A stretch of 19,548 nucleotides of DNA from JBDUCV01 sp040003255 (GTDB lineage: Bacteria > Actinomycetota > Actinomycetes > Mycobacteriales > Jatrophihabitantaceae): positions 1 to 19,548 of the forward strand of contig JBDUCV010000046.1 of the NCBI GenBank assembly GCA_040003255.1, read 5' to 3'. The notes under the pieces are model-generated. The model had not been told where the DNA came from and did not search any database. It saw nothing but the letters and a program-made list of their open reading frames with translations. Below, piece after piece: positions 6,153-14,022 of this stretch (its first letter is position 1; the number at the start of each line of letters is the position of its first letter). A program made the translations under genes and the position numbers.

Positions 6153-8912
6153 CTACGACCTCGACGTGGCCTTGGCGCCAGCTTTCGACGCGACCTTCGA
6201 GGCGGCCTTGGCGGTGGCCGCCTTGCGGGCGGGCGCTTTCTTGGCGGCGGTCTTGCGCGGCGCGGCGGCGGTCTTGCGCGGCGCGGCGGCTTTGCGCGCG
6301 GCGGATTTCTTCACCACCGGGCCCCGGGCTCGGCGCTCGGCGAGCAGTTCGGCGGCGCGGTCGAGGGTGATCTGCTCCACCCTGTCGCCGCGTCGCAGCG
6401 ACGCGTTGGTCTCACCGTCGGTCACGTATGGGCCGAATCGGCCGTCCTTGACCACGATGGGCTTGCCTGAGCCCGGGTCCGCGCCGACTTCGCGCAGTGG
6501 CGGCGCCGCCGCGGCTCGCCGCCCGCGCGTCTTCGGCTCGGCGAACAGCGCAGCGGCTTCGTCGAGGGTGACCGTGAACAACTCTTCCTCGGCGCTCAGT
6601 GAACGCGAGTCGGTGCCCCTCTTGACGTACGGGCCATAGCGGCCGTTCTGGGCAGTGACCTGCTCGCCAGCCAGGACGCCGAGCGCACGTGGAAGGGTCA
6701 ACAGGCGCAGGGCGTCGGCGATCGTCACCGTGTCGAGCGACATCGACGCGAACAACGACGCGGTGCGTTCGCCGTCGGTGACGTAGGGCCCGTATCGCCC
6801 GGACTTCGCGGTGATCTCGCGACCCTCGTCGTCGGTGCCCAGCTCGCGATCACCGGATGGTGCCGCCAGCAGCTCCTCGACCTTGCCGGGCGTTAGCTCG
6901 TCCGGCGCCAGATCCTCCGGGATCGATGCCCGCTCCTCGCCGCGTTGCAGGTACGGCCCATAGCGCCCAACGCGGACCATCACATCGTCGAAGAGCGGGA
7001 TGGAGTTCACTCCGCGCGCATCAATCTCCTCGAGCTTTTCGGCGATCAGCCGCTTCAGGCCGCCTTGGGCAGAAATCCGCTGCGGATCGACTGAGGCAAC
7101 GCCGGTCGCCCCGAAGTAGAACCTGCGCAGCCACTCCACCCGAGAGGTGTTGCCACTCGCAATCGAGTCGAGGTCGTTCTCGACTGAGGCGGTGAAGCCG
7201 TAGTCGACGAGCCGGCCGAAGTAGGACTCCAGCAAACCGACGACGGCGAACGCCGTCCAGGACGGGACGAGTGCCGGACCCTTTTTCCACACATAGCCGC
7301 GGTCTTGGATGGTCTGCAGGATCGAGGCGTAGGTGGATGGCCGGCCGACACCGAGTTCCTCCAGCGCCTTCACCAGCGACGGCTCGGTGTATCGCGCCGG
7401 CGGCGACGTCGAGTGGCCGGTGGCGTCGAATGTGCGCGGGGTAAGCGGCTGGGAGCGTTCCAGGCGCGGCAGCCGCTTCTCCGCGTCGTCCTTGTCGGCA
7501 GGTTCGTCGGTGTCCTCGACGTAGGCGCGCAAGAAGCCGGGAAAGGTGATGGTGCGACCTGACGTCGCAAATTCGGCGCGTTCGTCGGTCACCGACGTCC
7601 CAGCCACGCGCACCGACACCGTCGTCCCGACCGCGTCAGACATCTGTGACGCCAGCGTGCGCCGCCAGATCAATTCATAGAGCCGAAATTCGTCGCTGCT
7701 CAACTCGGCTGCGAGTTCGCCGGGCGTGCGGAACGTGTCGCCCGAGGGACGGATCGCCTCGTGCGCCTCCTGCGCGTTCTTGACCTTGCGCGAATAGGTG
7801 CGCGCCTCAGCAGGGACATAGGCGTCGCCATAGAGCTCGCGTGCCTGGCTACGGGCCGCGGCCAGCGCGGTCTCGGACAGGTTGGTCGAGTCGGTGCGCA
7901 TATAGGTGATGTGGCCGTTCTCGTAGAGCCGCTGCGCCACGCGCATGGTCACCGCCGACGACCACCGCAGCTTGCGACCACCTTCCTGCTGCAGCGTCGA
8001 GGTCATGAACGGCGGGTATGGACGGCGGCGGTAGGGCTTCTCCTCGACCCGGATGACCTCGAATAGACGTCCGTCGAGGCGGGCGGCCAGCCCGCGGGCG
8101 CCGGCTTCGTCCAGATGCAGCACGTCCGACGATGCGCGTCCGGTCTCGGCTGCGAAGTCGCGGCCGGTCGCAACCCGCATGTCGTCAACGGCGACCAGGG
8201 TCGCGGTGAACTCGGTGGGATCGCCCTCCGAGCCGGCCGACACAGCGAACGTTCCCTCGACGTCCCAGTACTCCGCGGTGCGAAAGCGAAGCCGAGCACG
8301 TTCCCGTTCGACAACGATCCGCGTCGCCACGGACTGCACCCGACCGGCCGACAGTCGCGGCAGCACCTTCTTCCATAGCACCGGGCTGACTTCATAGCCG
8401 TAAAGCCGGTCGAGGATGCGGCGCGTCTCCTGGGCGTCGACGAGCGCCGCGTCGATCTCGCGTGGCGATGCGACGGCATTCGCGATCGCCTGCGCGGTGA
8501 TCTCGTGGAACACCATCCGGCGGACCGGGACCTTCGGCTGCAGTGTCTGCACCAGATGCCAGGCGATCGCCTCGCCTTCGCGGTCCTCGTCGGTGGCGAG
8601 ATAGAGCTCGTCGGCGTCCTTGACCAGCGCCCTGAGCTTGCTCACCTGCTGCTTGCGGTCGGGACTGATGACGTAGAGCGGCTCGAAGTCGTGATCGGTG
8701 TCGACGCCCAGGCGCGCCCACGACTCACCCTTGTATTTGGCAGGCACGTCTGCGGCATTGCGCGGGAGGTCACGGATATGGCCGATCGACGCCTCGACGG
8801 TGTACCCCGAGCCGAGGTAACGGCCGATGGTCTTGGCCTTCGCCGGCGACTCGACGATCACCAGCTTGGTGCCGCCAGCTGCCTTGCGGACCGATGTACG
8901 GCTTGCCACCAT
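6153..8912 (-). CDS. topA: DNA topoisomerase I
   Basis: The 919-residue type IA topoisomerase, which relaxes negative supercoils. It has the Toprim domain KLVIVESPAKAKTIGRYL near the N terminus with TDEDREGEAIAWHL, the catalytic tyrosine Y337 in the motif TYMRTDST, and four GRYGPY-type C-terminal repeats (GRYGPYLQ, GRYGPYVTDG, GRYGPYVKRG, GRFGPYVTDG). The tail is rich in lysine and alanine. Zinc-finger cysteines are absent and the basic tail replaces them, as known for Mycobacterium and Streptomyces TopA, where it aids processivity. ATG at 8912 is chosen over the longer frame because AAAGGGAG lies just upstream and Toprim starts soon after. It is 121 bases after the upstream conserved hypothetical on the same strand and converges on the VOC gene. 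Confidence 0.97.
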   Translation of the reverse strand: MVASRTSVRKAAGGTKLVIVESPAKAKTIGRYLGSGYTVEASIGHIRDLPRNAADVPAKYKGESWARLGVDTDHDFEPLYVISPDRKQQVSKLRALVKDADELYLATDEDREGEAIAWHLVQTLQPKVPVRRMVFHEITAQAIANAVASPREIDAALVDAQETRRILDRLYGYEVSPVLWKKVLPRLSAGRVQSVATRIVVERERARLRFRTAEYWDVEGTFAVSAGSEGDPTEFTATLVAVDDMRVATGRDFAAETGRASSDVLHLDEAGARGLAARLDGRLFEVIRVEEKPYRRRPYPPFMTSTLQQEGGRKLRWSSAVTMRVAQRLYENGHITYMRTDSTNLSETALAAARSQARELYGDAYVPAEARTYSRKVKNAQEAHEAIRPSGDTFRTPGELAAELSSDEFRLYELIWRRTLASQMSDAVGTTVSVRVAGTSVTDERAEFATSGRTITFPGFLRAYVEDTDEPADKDDAEKRLPRLERSQPLTPRTFDATGHSTSPPARYTEPSLVKALEELGVGRPSTYASILQTIQDRGYVWKKGPALVPSWTAFAVVGLLESYFGRLVDYGFTASVENDLDSIASGNTSRVEWLRRFYFGATGVASVDPQRISAQGGLKRLIAEKLEEIDARGVNSIPLFDDVMVRVGRYGPYLQRGEERASIPEDLAPDELTPGKVEELLAAPSGDRELGTDDEGREITAKSGRYGPYVTDGERTASLFASMSLDTVTIADALRLLTLPRALGVLAGEQVTAQNGRYGPYVKRGTDSRSLSAEEELFTVTLDEAAALFAEPKTRGRRAAAAPPLREVGADPGSGKPIVVKDGRFGPYVTDGETNASLRRGDRVEQITLDRAAELLAERRARGPVVKKSAARKAAAPRKTAAAPRKTAAKKAPARKAATAKAASKVASKAGAKATSRS
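6249..6290. repeat. 21-bp perfect tandem duplication in the topA tail
   Basis: Two perfect adjacent copies of a 21-bp unit (6249-6269 and 6270-6290) encode two copies of AAAPRKT in the basic tail of TopA. The period is a multiple of three, so copy-number change would lengthen or shorten the tail without a frameshift. Confidence 0.9.
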
Positions 8913-9033
8913 CCGCTCCCTTTGGTGCTGCACGGCCGGGCGCAGATCGCTCCGGCAGCGCGGACGGTACCCCACCCTTGGTTCGCGCCGAGTGCTCGAT
9001 GCTAGCGATACCCGGATGATCGCCGCGGGTAGT

Positions 9034-9600
9034 TCACCCCGGCCAGTCGGCACCCGGCGGTGGTTCGCCGAGCAGTTCACCGAGCCGGCGCAACCGCTTC
9101 GTGGACGTCACCCGCCAGCCCGGACCGCCCGCTCGCCGGGTCAGCGACACGCCCGCCAACCCCAACCGGGACAGCTGCGCGCCGGCCGCCAGATGGACGA
9201 CGTCGTCTAATTCGGCCGTGCTCAGCACGAATCCGGAGTCGTCGGCACGGCCGCCGGTGATGGCCCACAGTCGCAGGCCGCCCGCCGTGAGCTGGAAATC
9301 TTCCGGCGGGGCGTGGTTGGCCCCTCGAGTCCAGCGCAGCGCCCGGGGAAGTAGTTCCGGGCGGAACGCCGTCCGGACGGCGACGCCGCCTTCGGCGAAG
9401 ACCATGGCGGCTCGAGGTTCAGCCACCTCGCGTTCGGTGAATGCCTCGACCAGTGCGTCCGCGCGCCACTGCTCGGCAACGACCACCGAGAGGCGCGCCC
9501 CAGCGCCGCTGCGCACCCACTGACCGCCCGCAAGCAGCACCCCGCCGAGATCCTCGAGGGATGGCTCGGCGACAGCTGCCCCGAACAGCGAGAACTGCAC
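9034..9600 (-). CDS. conserved hypothetical protein (Rv3647c-like position)
   Basis: A 188-residue protein with no motif I can assign to a function. The product begins QFSLFGAAV after the initiator, has no signal peptide or membrane helix, and includes a tryptophan/arginine-rich middle (RALRWTRGANHAPPEDF). The C-terminal half has WRVTSTKRLRRLGELLG. It holds the position next to topA that M. tuberculosis Rv3647c, a conserved hypothetical of similar size, holds as I recall, so it is probably that family. GTG at 9600 is chosen because AGGAC lies upstream and the longer frame overlaps the end of hppA. It starts 19 bases after the hppA stop and precedes topA, so all three may share a transcript. 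Conservation beside topA hints at a role in DNA or nucleoid biology, which is inference. Confidence 0.75.
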   Translation of the reverse strand: MQFSLFGAAVAEPSLEDLGGVLLAGGQWVRSGAGARLSVVVAEQWRADALVEAFTEREVAEPRAAMVFAEGGVAVRTAFRPELLPRALRWTRGANHAPPEDFQLTAGGLRLWAITGGRADDSGFVLSTAELDDVVHLAAGAQLSRLGLAGVSLTRRAGGPGWRVTSTKRLRRLGELLGEPPPGADWPG

Positions 9601-9619
9601 CTCGCTGTCCTGTCCGGGC

Positions 9620-11959
9620 TCAGTGGTTGGCGGGTGCAGCTTCGAGGGTGCTCGGCACGGCGCCCATCGAGATCTTGCGCCGCTTGGAGACCACCACCGC
9701 TGCGACAATTACTGAGAAGGACACGACCGCGATAACGGCACGGATCGGGGCCGAGGCGTCCTCGCCGAGGCTGAACCGGACGACCGCCGGCGCGACCAGC
9801 ACGGCCACCAGGTTCATGACCTTGATCAGCGGGTTGATCGCCGGGCCCGCAGTGTCCTTGAACGGGTCGCCGACGGTGTCGCCAATGACGGTCGCGGCGT
9901 GGGCGTCGCTGCCCTTGCCGCCGTGGGCGCCGTCCTCGACCATCTTCTTCGCGTTGTCCCACGCACCACCCGAGTTGGCGAGGAACACCGCCATCAGCAC
10001 GCCGGCGCCGATCGCACCGGTGAGGTAGGCGGCGAGCGGCGCGATGCCGAAGGTGAAGCCGATCGCGATCGGCGCGAAGATCGCCAACAGGCCGGGGGTG
10101 GCCAGCTCGCGCAGCGAATCCTTCGTGCAGATGTCGACGACGCGGCTGTAGTCGGGCCGCTCGGAGTAGTCCATGATCCCCGGGTGGGTGCGGAACTGCT
10201 CGCGCACCTCGAACACCACTCGACCCGCGGCCCGGCCCACAGCGCTGATCGCCAGGCCGCTGAACAGGAACACCACAGACGCGCCGATAATCAACCCGAC
10301 CAGGTTGTTGGGCTGCGTCAGGTTGGTAGTAAACGCATAGTTCTTCGCACCGACGGCGGCCCCGGACTTCGCGACGGCCGTGCCGACCGCGTCGGTGAAC
10401 GATCCGAACAGGGCCGTCGCCGCAAGGACCGCGGTCGCGATCGCGATCCCCTTGGTGATCGCCTTGGTCGTGTTGCCGACTGCGTCGAGGTCGGTGAGCA
10501 CCCGGGCGCCCTTCGCGTCGATGTCGCCGCTCATCTCGGCGATGCCCTGGGCGTTGTCACTGACCGGGCCGAACGTGTCCATCGACACGATCACACCCGC
10601 CGTGGTGAGCAAGCCGCACCCGGCCAGCGCCACGGCGAACAGCGCTACCGGGATCGATCCGCTGCCGAGCAGGAATGCGCCAAACACAGCGAGAGCGATC
10701 AGCAGGGCGGTGTAGACAGCTGACTCGAGCCCGAGCGCGATACCCGACAGGATCACGGTAGCGGGCCCGGTGAGCGAGGTGCTGGCCACGTCGCGGACCG
10801 GGCGGCGGATCGTGTCGGTGAAGTAGCCGGTGAGTTGCTGGATGAGCACCGCGAGCACGATGCCGATCAGCACCGCGAAGAACGCGATCAACTTCGGGTT
10901 GCCTGAGCTGTCGACCCCACCGTCGAAGCCGCTAAATTTGCTCGGCAGATAGCTGAACGCGGCGATCGCGACGAGCACCAGCGATACCGCGGCGGAGATG
11001 AAGAAGCCGCGGTTGATCGGCACCAGCCCGTTGCGGTCGGAGGCGCGCAGTTTGGTGCTCAGGACGCCGACGACCGAGCTGACGACGCCAATCGCACCGA
11101 TGATCAACGGCAGCAGCAGACCCTTGGCACCGAACGCGGTCTGGCCGAGGATCAGCGCGGCGACCAGTGTGACGGCGTAGGACTCGAACAGGTCCGCGGC
11201 CATGCCGGCGCAGTCACCGACGTTGTCACCGACGTTGTCGGCGATGGTGGCCGCGTTGCGCGGATCATCCTCGGGGATCCCTGCCTCGACCTTGCCGACG
11301 AGGTCGGCGCCCACGTCGGCAGCCTTGGTGAAGATGCCGCCGCCGACCCGCATGAACATCGCCAACAGCGCGCCGCCGAAGCCGAATCCTTCCAGCACCG
11401 TGGGGGCGTTCTGGTTGTACAGGAACAGCACCACGCTCGCACCGAACAGGCCGAGACCGACAGTGAGCATGCCGCAGATGCCCCCGGTGCGGAATGCGAT
11501 GTGGAAGCCTCGCGCGGCCCCCCCGCCCCGTGCCGCAGCAGCCACCCGCACATTGGCGCGGGTGGCCATCGTCATGCCGAAATAACCCACCGCAGCCGAG
11601 AACGACGCGCCCACCAGGAAGAACAACGCGCGCCCGATGCGGACATTCGCGCCGCCCTCGTTGACCGGCAGCACGAGCAGCAGGACGAAGACGATGACCG
11701 AGAACACCGCCAGCGTTCGGAACTGGCGATTCAGGTAGGCCGCTGCACCCTCCTGCACCGCTCGGGCGATCTCCTGCATCTTCGCGGTGCCCTGGTCGAA
11801 CTTGAGCACTTCGCGGACTAGGACGTAGGCGAACACCAACGCCGCGAGGGCGATCAGCCCGATCACCACTACGAGGCCCTTCTCGCCACTGGAGATGGCT
11901 GGGGCGGCGATCAGGTTGTGATGCGACCCAGATGTGGCGACCGCGGACAACGTGGCCAA
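9620..11959 (-). CDS. hppA: proton-translocating membrane pyrophosphatase
   Basis: A 779-residue integral membrane pyrophosphatase that couples pyrophosphate hydrolysis to proton export. Hydrophobic helices run throughout, and the family has about 16. The substrate-binding signature DVGADLVGKVE begins at D215 and is followed by DNVGDNVGDCAGMAADLFESY. Near the C terminus is NSGGAWDNAKK. The segment GNTTKAITKG has lysine at 499 and threonine at 502, the pattern known for potassium-independent H+-pyrophosphatases rather than potassium-dependent ones, which have alanine. The start is TTG at 11959, supported by GAAGGAG seven bases upstream. No in-frame ATG or GTG has comparable support. It lies downstream of the STAS gene and just upstream of the conserved hypothetical on the same strand. 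Confidence 0.97.
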   Translation of the reverse strand: MATLSAVATSGSHHNLIAAPAISSGEKGLVVVIGLIALAALVFAYVLVREVLKFDQGTAKMQEIARAVQEGAAAYLNRQFRTLAVFSVIVFVLLLVLPVNEGGANVRIGRALFFLVGASFSAAVGYFGMTMATRANVRVAAAARGGGAARGFHIAFRTGGICGMLTVGLGLFGASVVLFLYNQNAPTVLEGFGFGGALLAMFMRVGGGIFTKAADVGADLVGKVEAGIPEDDPRNAATIADNVGDNVGDCAGMAADLFESYAVTLVAALILGQTAFGAKGLLLPLIIGAIGVVSSVVGVLSTKLRASDRNGLVPINRGFFISAAVSLVLVAIAAFSYLPSKFSGFDGGVDSSGNPKLIAFFAVLIGIVLAVLIQQLTGYFTDTIRRPVRDVASTSLTGPATVILSGIALGLESAVYTALLIALAVFGAFLLGSGSIPVALFAVALAGCGLLTTAGVIVSMDTFGPVSDNAQGIAEMSGDIDAKGARVLTDLDAVGNTTKAITKGIAIATAVLAATALFGSFTDAVGTAVAKSGAAVGAKNYAFTTNLTQPNNLVGLIIGASVVFLFSGLAISAVGRAAGRVVFEVREQFRTHPGIMDYSERPDYSRVVDICTKDSLRELATPGLLAIFAPIAIGFTFGIAPLAAYLTGAIGAGVLMAVFLANSGGAWDNAKKMVEDGAHGGKGSDAHAATVIGDTVGDPFKDTAGPAINPLIKVMNLVAVLVAPAVVRFSLGEDASAPIRAVIAVVSFSVIVAAVVVSKRRKISMGAVPSTLEAAPANH

Positions 11960-12064
11960 TGCAGACTCCTTCGTCAGCTTTCCGATGCGCGACTTGTCTC
12001 GCGTCCGTCACGTCGAAAACCTCAGCGCCCAAGCGCAGGTGACCCGACGGGGAGGCGACCGCGC

Positions 12065-12070
12065 GCAGTG
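12065..12070 (-). promoter_or_regulatory. possible -10 box of hppA
   Basis: TACACT on the minus strand fits TANNNT and would give a leader of about 100 bases before the hppA TTG start. No -35 match is evident, so this is a weak call from one hexamer. Confidence 0.3.
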
Positions 12071-12110
12071 TAGCTGCAGGGCTGAGGGCGTCTCGCAGCG
12101 AGCGGTGGTC

Positions 12111-12476
12111 CTAAGCGCTTTCAGCCGGCGACGGGCCGGCGACTTGCGCGATGGCGCGGTCAACCGAGTCGTGAATGGCGAAGACGGAGTCCAGCCCGGT
12201 GATGCGGAACAGCTTCAGTACGCGATCCTGGGGGCCGGCGATTTGCAGGGTTCCACCCAGCTCCTCGGCCTGCTTGAGCGACTCGACGAGCGTCCCCAAC
12301 CCGGTGGAGTCGAGAAAGGCCACCTGCGACAAGTCGACAACCACGCTGTGCGGAGCTTCGACGAGTAACGCATCGAGCCGTTCGCGCAGCGCTTGGGAGG
12401 AGTACACGTCAACATCCCCGCCGACCTCGAGAACGGGTACAGCGTCAACCACCGAGCTGTTCAGCGAGAGCTCCAT
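12111..12476 (-). CDS. STAS-domain anti-sigma factor antagonist
   Basis: A 121-residue single STAS domain of the SpoIIAA/RsbV type. These proteins bind an anti-sigma kinase when unphosphorylated and so release a stress sigma factor. The sequence shows the typical beginning VLEVGGDVDVYSSQALRERL and the phosphorylation loop VAFLDSTGLGTL, where S57 is the expected phospho-acceptor. Length is normal for the family. ATG at 12476 is chosen because TTGGAGG lies upstream at good spacing, rather than a start fourteen codons earlier. No kinase or sigma factor gene is beside it, so its partners are elsewhere. It lies 188 bases after the TadE/G-like gene on the same strand. Whether it is read from the pilus operon cannot be seen. 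Confidence 0.9.
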   Translation of the reverse strand: MELSLNSSVVDAVPVLEVGGDVDVYSSQALRERLDALLVEAPHSVVVDLSQVAFLDSTGLGTLVESLKQAEELGGTLQIAGPQDRVLKLFRITGLDSVFAIHDSVDRAIAQVAGPSPAESA

Positions 12477-12638
12477 GGCAACCTCCAACGCAGCGGACCA
12501 CCGCCTGAGAGTTCGCACAGACGAGTCGACCGGAAGTGAACCACGCAGCCCCGTGGGATCAAATACGCGACCAACCGGGAGTCATGCTGCCATACGTCTC
12601 GGCCGCTTATAAACCCCACCGGCGCCGCTATAGCCCTG

Positions 12639-12717
12639 TGTCACGGCTTCGCGCCCGGCTGGTGTCACGGGCCGCGCCCGGCTCGCGCCACGGGCGGATC
12701 GCGTCCGGCTCGCGCCG
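12639..12717. repeat. three imperfect 23 to 27-bp tandem repeats over the tadE/G-like stop codon
   Basis: On the plus strand units begin at 12639 (TGTCACGGCTTCGCGCCCGG), 12663 (TGTCACGGGCCGCGCCCGG) and 12686 (CGCCACGGGCGGATCGCG). They share the core CGCGYCCGGCT. The TCA that encodes the stop codon of the TadE/G-like gene lies in the second unit and is repeated in frame 24 bases on. The last residues of the protein, ARAGRDPPV and ARAGRGP, reflect the duplication. Confidence 0.65.
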
Positions 12718-13057
12718 ACGCGGTCACGACGGCCCGTCCCCAACCCACGAGATAGAACGAGGTCGTGACGCGTACCTCGACCGTGCCGCTGCGTCCGTCG
12801 TCGGCGAGCTCCGCTCGACAGCTGGCCAACATGGTGCCGTTTGCTGCAGCAACCCTGGCCGCGGCGAGACAAATATCGTCGGCGATGCCGATGCGACCGG
12901 CTGCTGCGAGCGCGGAAAGATCGGCACTCGCCTCGACTCGGTGCCGGGCGAGCAGAGCCTGCGTCCGGACAATCTCGACCATTGCCACGAGGATGACCAG
13001 CGTGGAACAGGCGAGGACCCAGAGGCTGGCCGAGCCGCGATCGCCGTGGCGGGTCAC
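12665..13057 (-). CDS. TadE/TadG-like pilus assembly protein
   Basis: A 130-residue protein with a short basic leader (TRHGDRGSASLW), one hydrophobic helix (about 11-30) and a downstream stretch AEIVRTQALLARHRVEASADLSALAAA-like in composition, that is, a helix rich in alanine after the membrane segment. This is the layout of TadE-like minor pilins of the Rv3654c type. The GTG start at 13057 overlaps the stop codon of the preceding TadE-like gene as GTGA, so the two are translationally coupled. There is no separate ribosome binding site. The C-terminal 15 residues come from an imperfect DNA repeat and are probably not conserved. It is the last gene of the pilin operon. Its exact contribution to the pilus is not known for this family. 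Confidence 0.75.
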   Translation of the reverse strand: MTRHGDRGSASLWVLACSTLVILVAMVEIVRTQALLARHRVEASADLSALAAAGRIGIADDICLAAARVAAANGTMLASCRAELADDGRSGTVEVRVTTSFYLVGWGRAVVTASARAGRDPPVARAGRGP

Positions 13058-13404
13058 GGCGGAACGCTCGATTCGCGCGACCCGGCGCTGTCGGGTTCGA
13101 GGGCAGCGACCGCCCGCTCGTCGATCGTCATCTTTGGCAGCCAACCCGCGAGCGGGTGCAGGATGATCCGCACGTGTGCCACGACGTCTGACGCCGACCT
13201 GGACACGTCGACGGAAGCATCCGGGGCTGCGCCCTTAGCCAGCCGCTGTGCCGTGGGCAGGTCACCGCGAGCTGCTGCCCGCGCCGCCTCGCGGGCGGCA
13301 TCCTGCGCCCGTACCCGTTGTCCAGCCGCTGACACCGCCGTCAGGGCAACGGCGAGCAGGATCATGAGCACTGGCAACGCCGCGGCCAGCTCGGCGGTGG
13401 CCAT
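13054..13404 (-). CDS. TadE-like minor pilin
   Basis: A 116-residue TadE-like protein beginning MATAELAAALPVLMILL, with one N-terminal hydrophobic helix followed by an amphipathic helix rich in alanine and arginine (QRVRAQDAAREAARAAARGD). It matches the family of Rv3655c by sequence and position. Glutamate 5 lies where the prepilin family has its conserved E, and the codon before the ATG encodes glycine. A leader such as CGDHG precedes the ATG in frame, but I find no start codon upstream before the frame enters the pilin gene. ATG at 13404 is therefore used, 21 bases after the pilin stop, without a clear ribosome binding site. It overlaps the next gene by four bases. Confidence 0.8.
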   Translation of the reverse strand: MATAELAAALPVLMILLAVALTAVSAAGQRVRAQDAAREAARAAARGDLPTAQRLAKGAAPDASVDVSRSASDVVAHVRIILHPLAGWLPKMTIDERAVAALEPDSAGSRESSVPP

Positions 13405-13424
13405 GCCGTGATCGCCGCAGGGCG

Positions 13425-13607
13425 CTACAGCGCGTGCAGTGCGGAGGCGATGATCGAGCTGAGCGCCGTTTGCACGGCGCCGCTGCGCACGACCTTGTAG
13501 AGGACGGCGGCGAAGGCCACGGCGGCGACCGTCCCGACGGCGTACTCGGCCGTCGTCATACCGGCATCGGCAGCCTGCCGGATGCGCGACACAAGCCTCT
13601 TGAACAT
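13425..13607 (-). CDS. DUF4244 Flp-type pilin
   Basis: A 60-residue Flp-like pilin, the probable structural subunit of the Tad pilus. A basic 16-residue leader (MFKRLVSRIRQAADAG) is followed by MTTAEYAVGTVAAVAFAAVLYKVV. The prepilin peptidase cut is expected after G16, placing the conserved glutamate and tyrosine (E21, Y22) at mature positions 5 and 6. The mature product would be 44 residues, mostly one hydrophobic helix. Start is ATG at 13607 with AAGGGAG eight bases upstream. It heads a three-gene minus-strand operon with the TadE-like and TadE/G-like genes. Copy A of the CTGTGGA motif lies 90 bases upstream. No prepilin peptidase gene is in the window. Confidence 0.9.
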   Translation of the reverse strand: MFKRLVSRIRQAADAGMTTAEYAVGTVAAVAFAAVLYKVVRSGAVQTALSSIIASALHAL

Positions 13608-13697
13608 GACAGAACTCCCTTGAGGTCTGAGCTGCGGACTCGCTCACATCCAGGAGTCAAAGCGAGCTGGACGTCCCCTGGGGCCGGAAACCGCTCC

Positions 13698-13737
13698 CTG
13701 TGGATGAGGTCGCTGCCTGTGGACGACGAACTTGACA
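13698..13737 (+). promoter_or_regulatory. composite CTGTGGA-TTGACA motif, copy A
   Basis: CTGTGGA (13698) and CTGTGGACGACG (13717) start 19 bp apart, and TTGACA (13732) begins 15 bp after the second. The spacing is identical to copy B. On the minus strand it reads TGTCAAG, then CGTCGTCCACAG, then TCCACAG, and ends 90 bases before the pilin start codon. The half-elements resemble the reverse of an actinobacterial DnaA box (TGTGGACAA) with one change. Confidence 0.75.
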
Positions 13738-13931
13738 GGCCATCTGATGTGCGCCACCGTCGCCGTTCCCGCGTGATCTCGCAGAAGTAGTCGATGCTCG
13801 ACCACGAGTCCTAGAGCAGGAGCCGCGCGGGCCGCTCATCGCCCCCGTGAAACGGGCGAGTCGAACTGAGGCGAGGTCCGGCCGACCGCTCGTGCCTACG
13901 TCGCCGGCGGCGACGCCCAAATAAGTCTGAT

Positions 13932-13970
13932 CTGTGGACAGCGCACCGTCTGTGAACGGGAGACTTGACA
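13932..13970 (+). promoter_or_regulatory. composite CTGTGGA-TTGACA motif, copy C
   Basis: CTGTGGA (13932) and CTGTGAACGGG (13950) start 18 bp apart, and TTGACA (13965) begins 15 bp after the second. It is a more diverged copy, in the same orientation as A and B. It lies between the lysine-rich gene and copy A, about 325 bases before the pilin start on the minus strand. Confidence 0.6.
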
Positions 13971-14022
13971 AGCCGCACGCAACGATGCGCCGACGGGTGG
14001 GCCGGGTCTTAGCGAGCCGTGC

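Larger units (their letters stand above)
13608..14022. other. 415-base stretch without a convincing gene
   Basis: This stretch separates the pilin gene from the 43-residue lysine-rich gene. It holds copies A and C of the composite CTGTGGA/TTGACA motif and the ribosome binding site of the pilin gene. Several open frames run through it, including one from 13838 reading MSGPRGS on the minus strand, but their composition is arginine/serine-rich noise and they cross the motifs. I see no gene, RNA or repeat beyond the motifs. Confidence 0.6.

Noticed and set aside
13732..13737. TTGACA of motif copies A, C and B as sigma-70 -35 boxes
   Set aside because: No TANNNT box lies 16 to 18 bp downstream in any of the three. 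In copy B the nearest (TATATT) is only 10 bp away.
13657..13971. 104-codon minus-strand frame upstream of the pilin gene
   Set aside because: Its composition is arginine/serine-rich without family features, it crosses two regulatory motifs and it runs into the pilin leader region.
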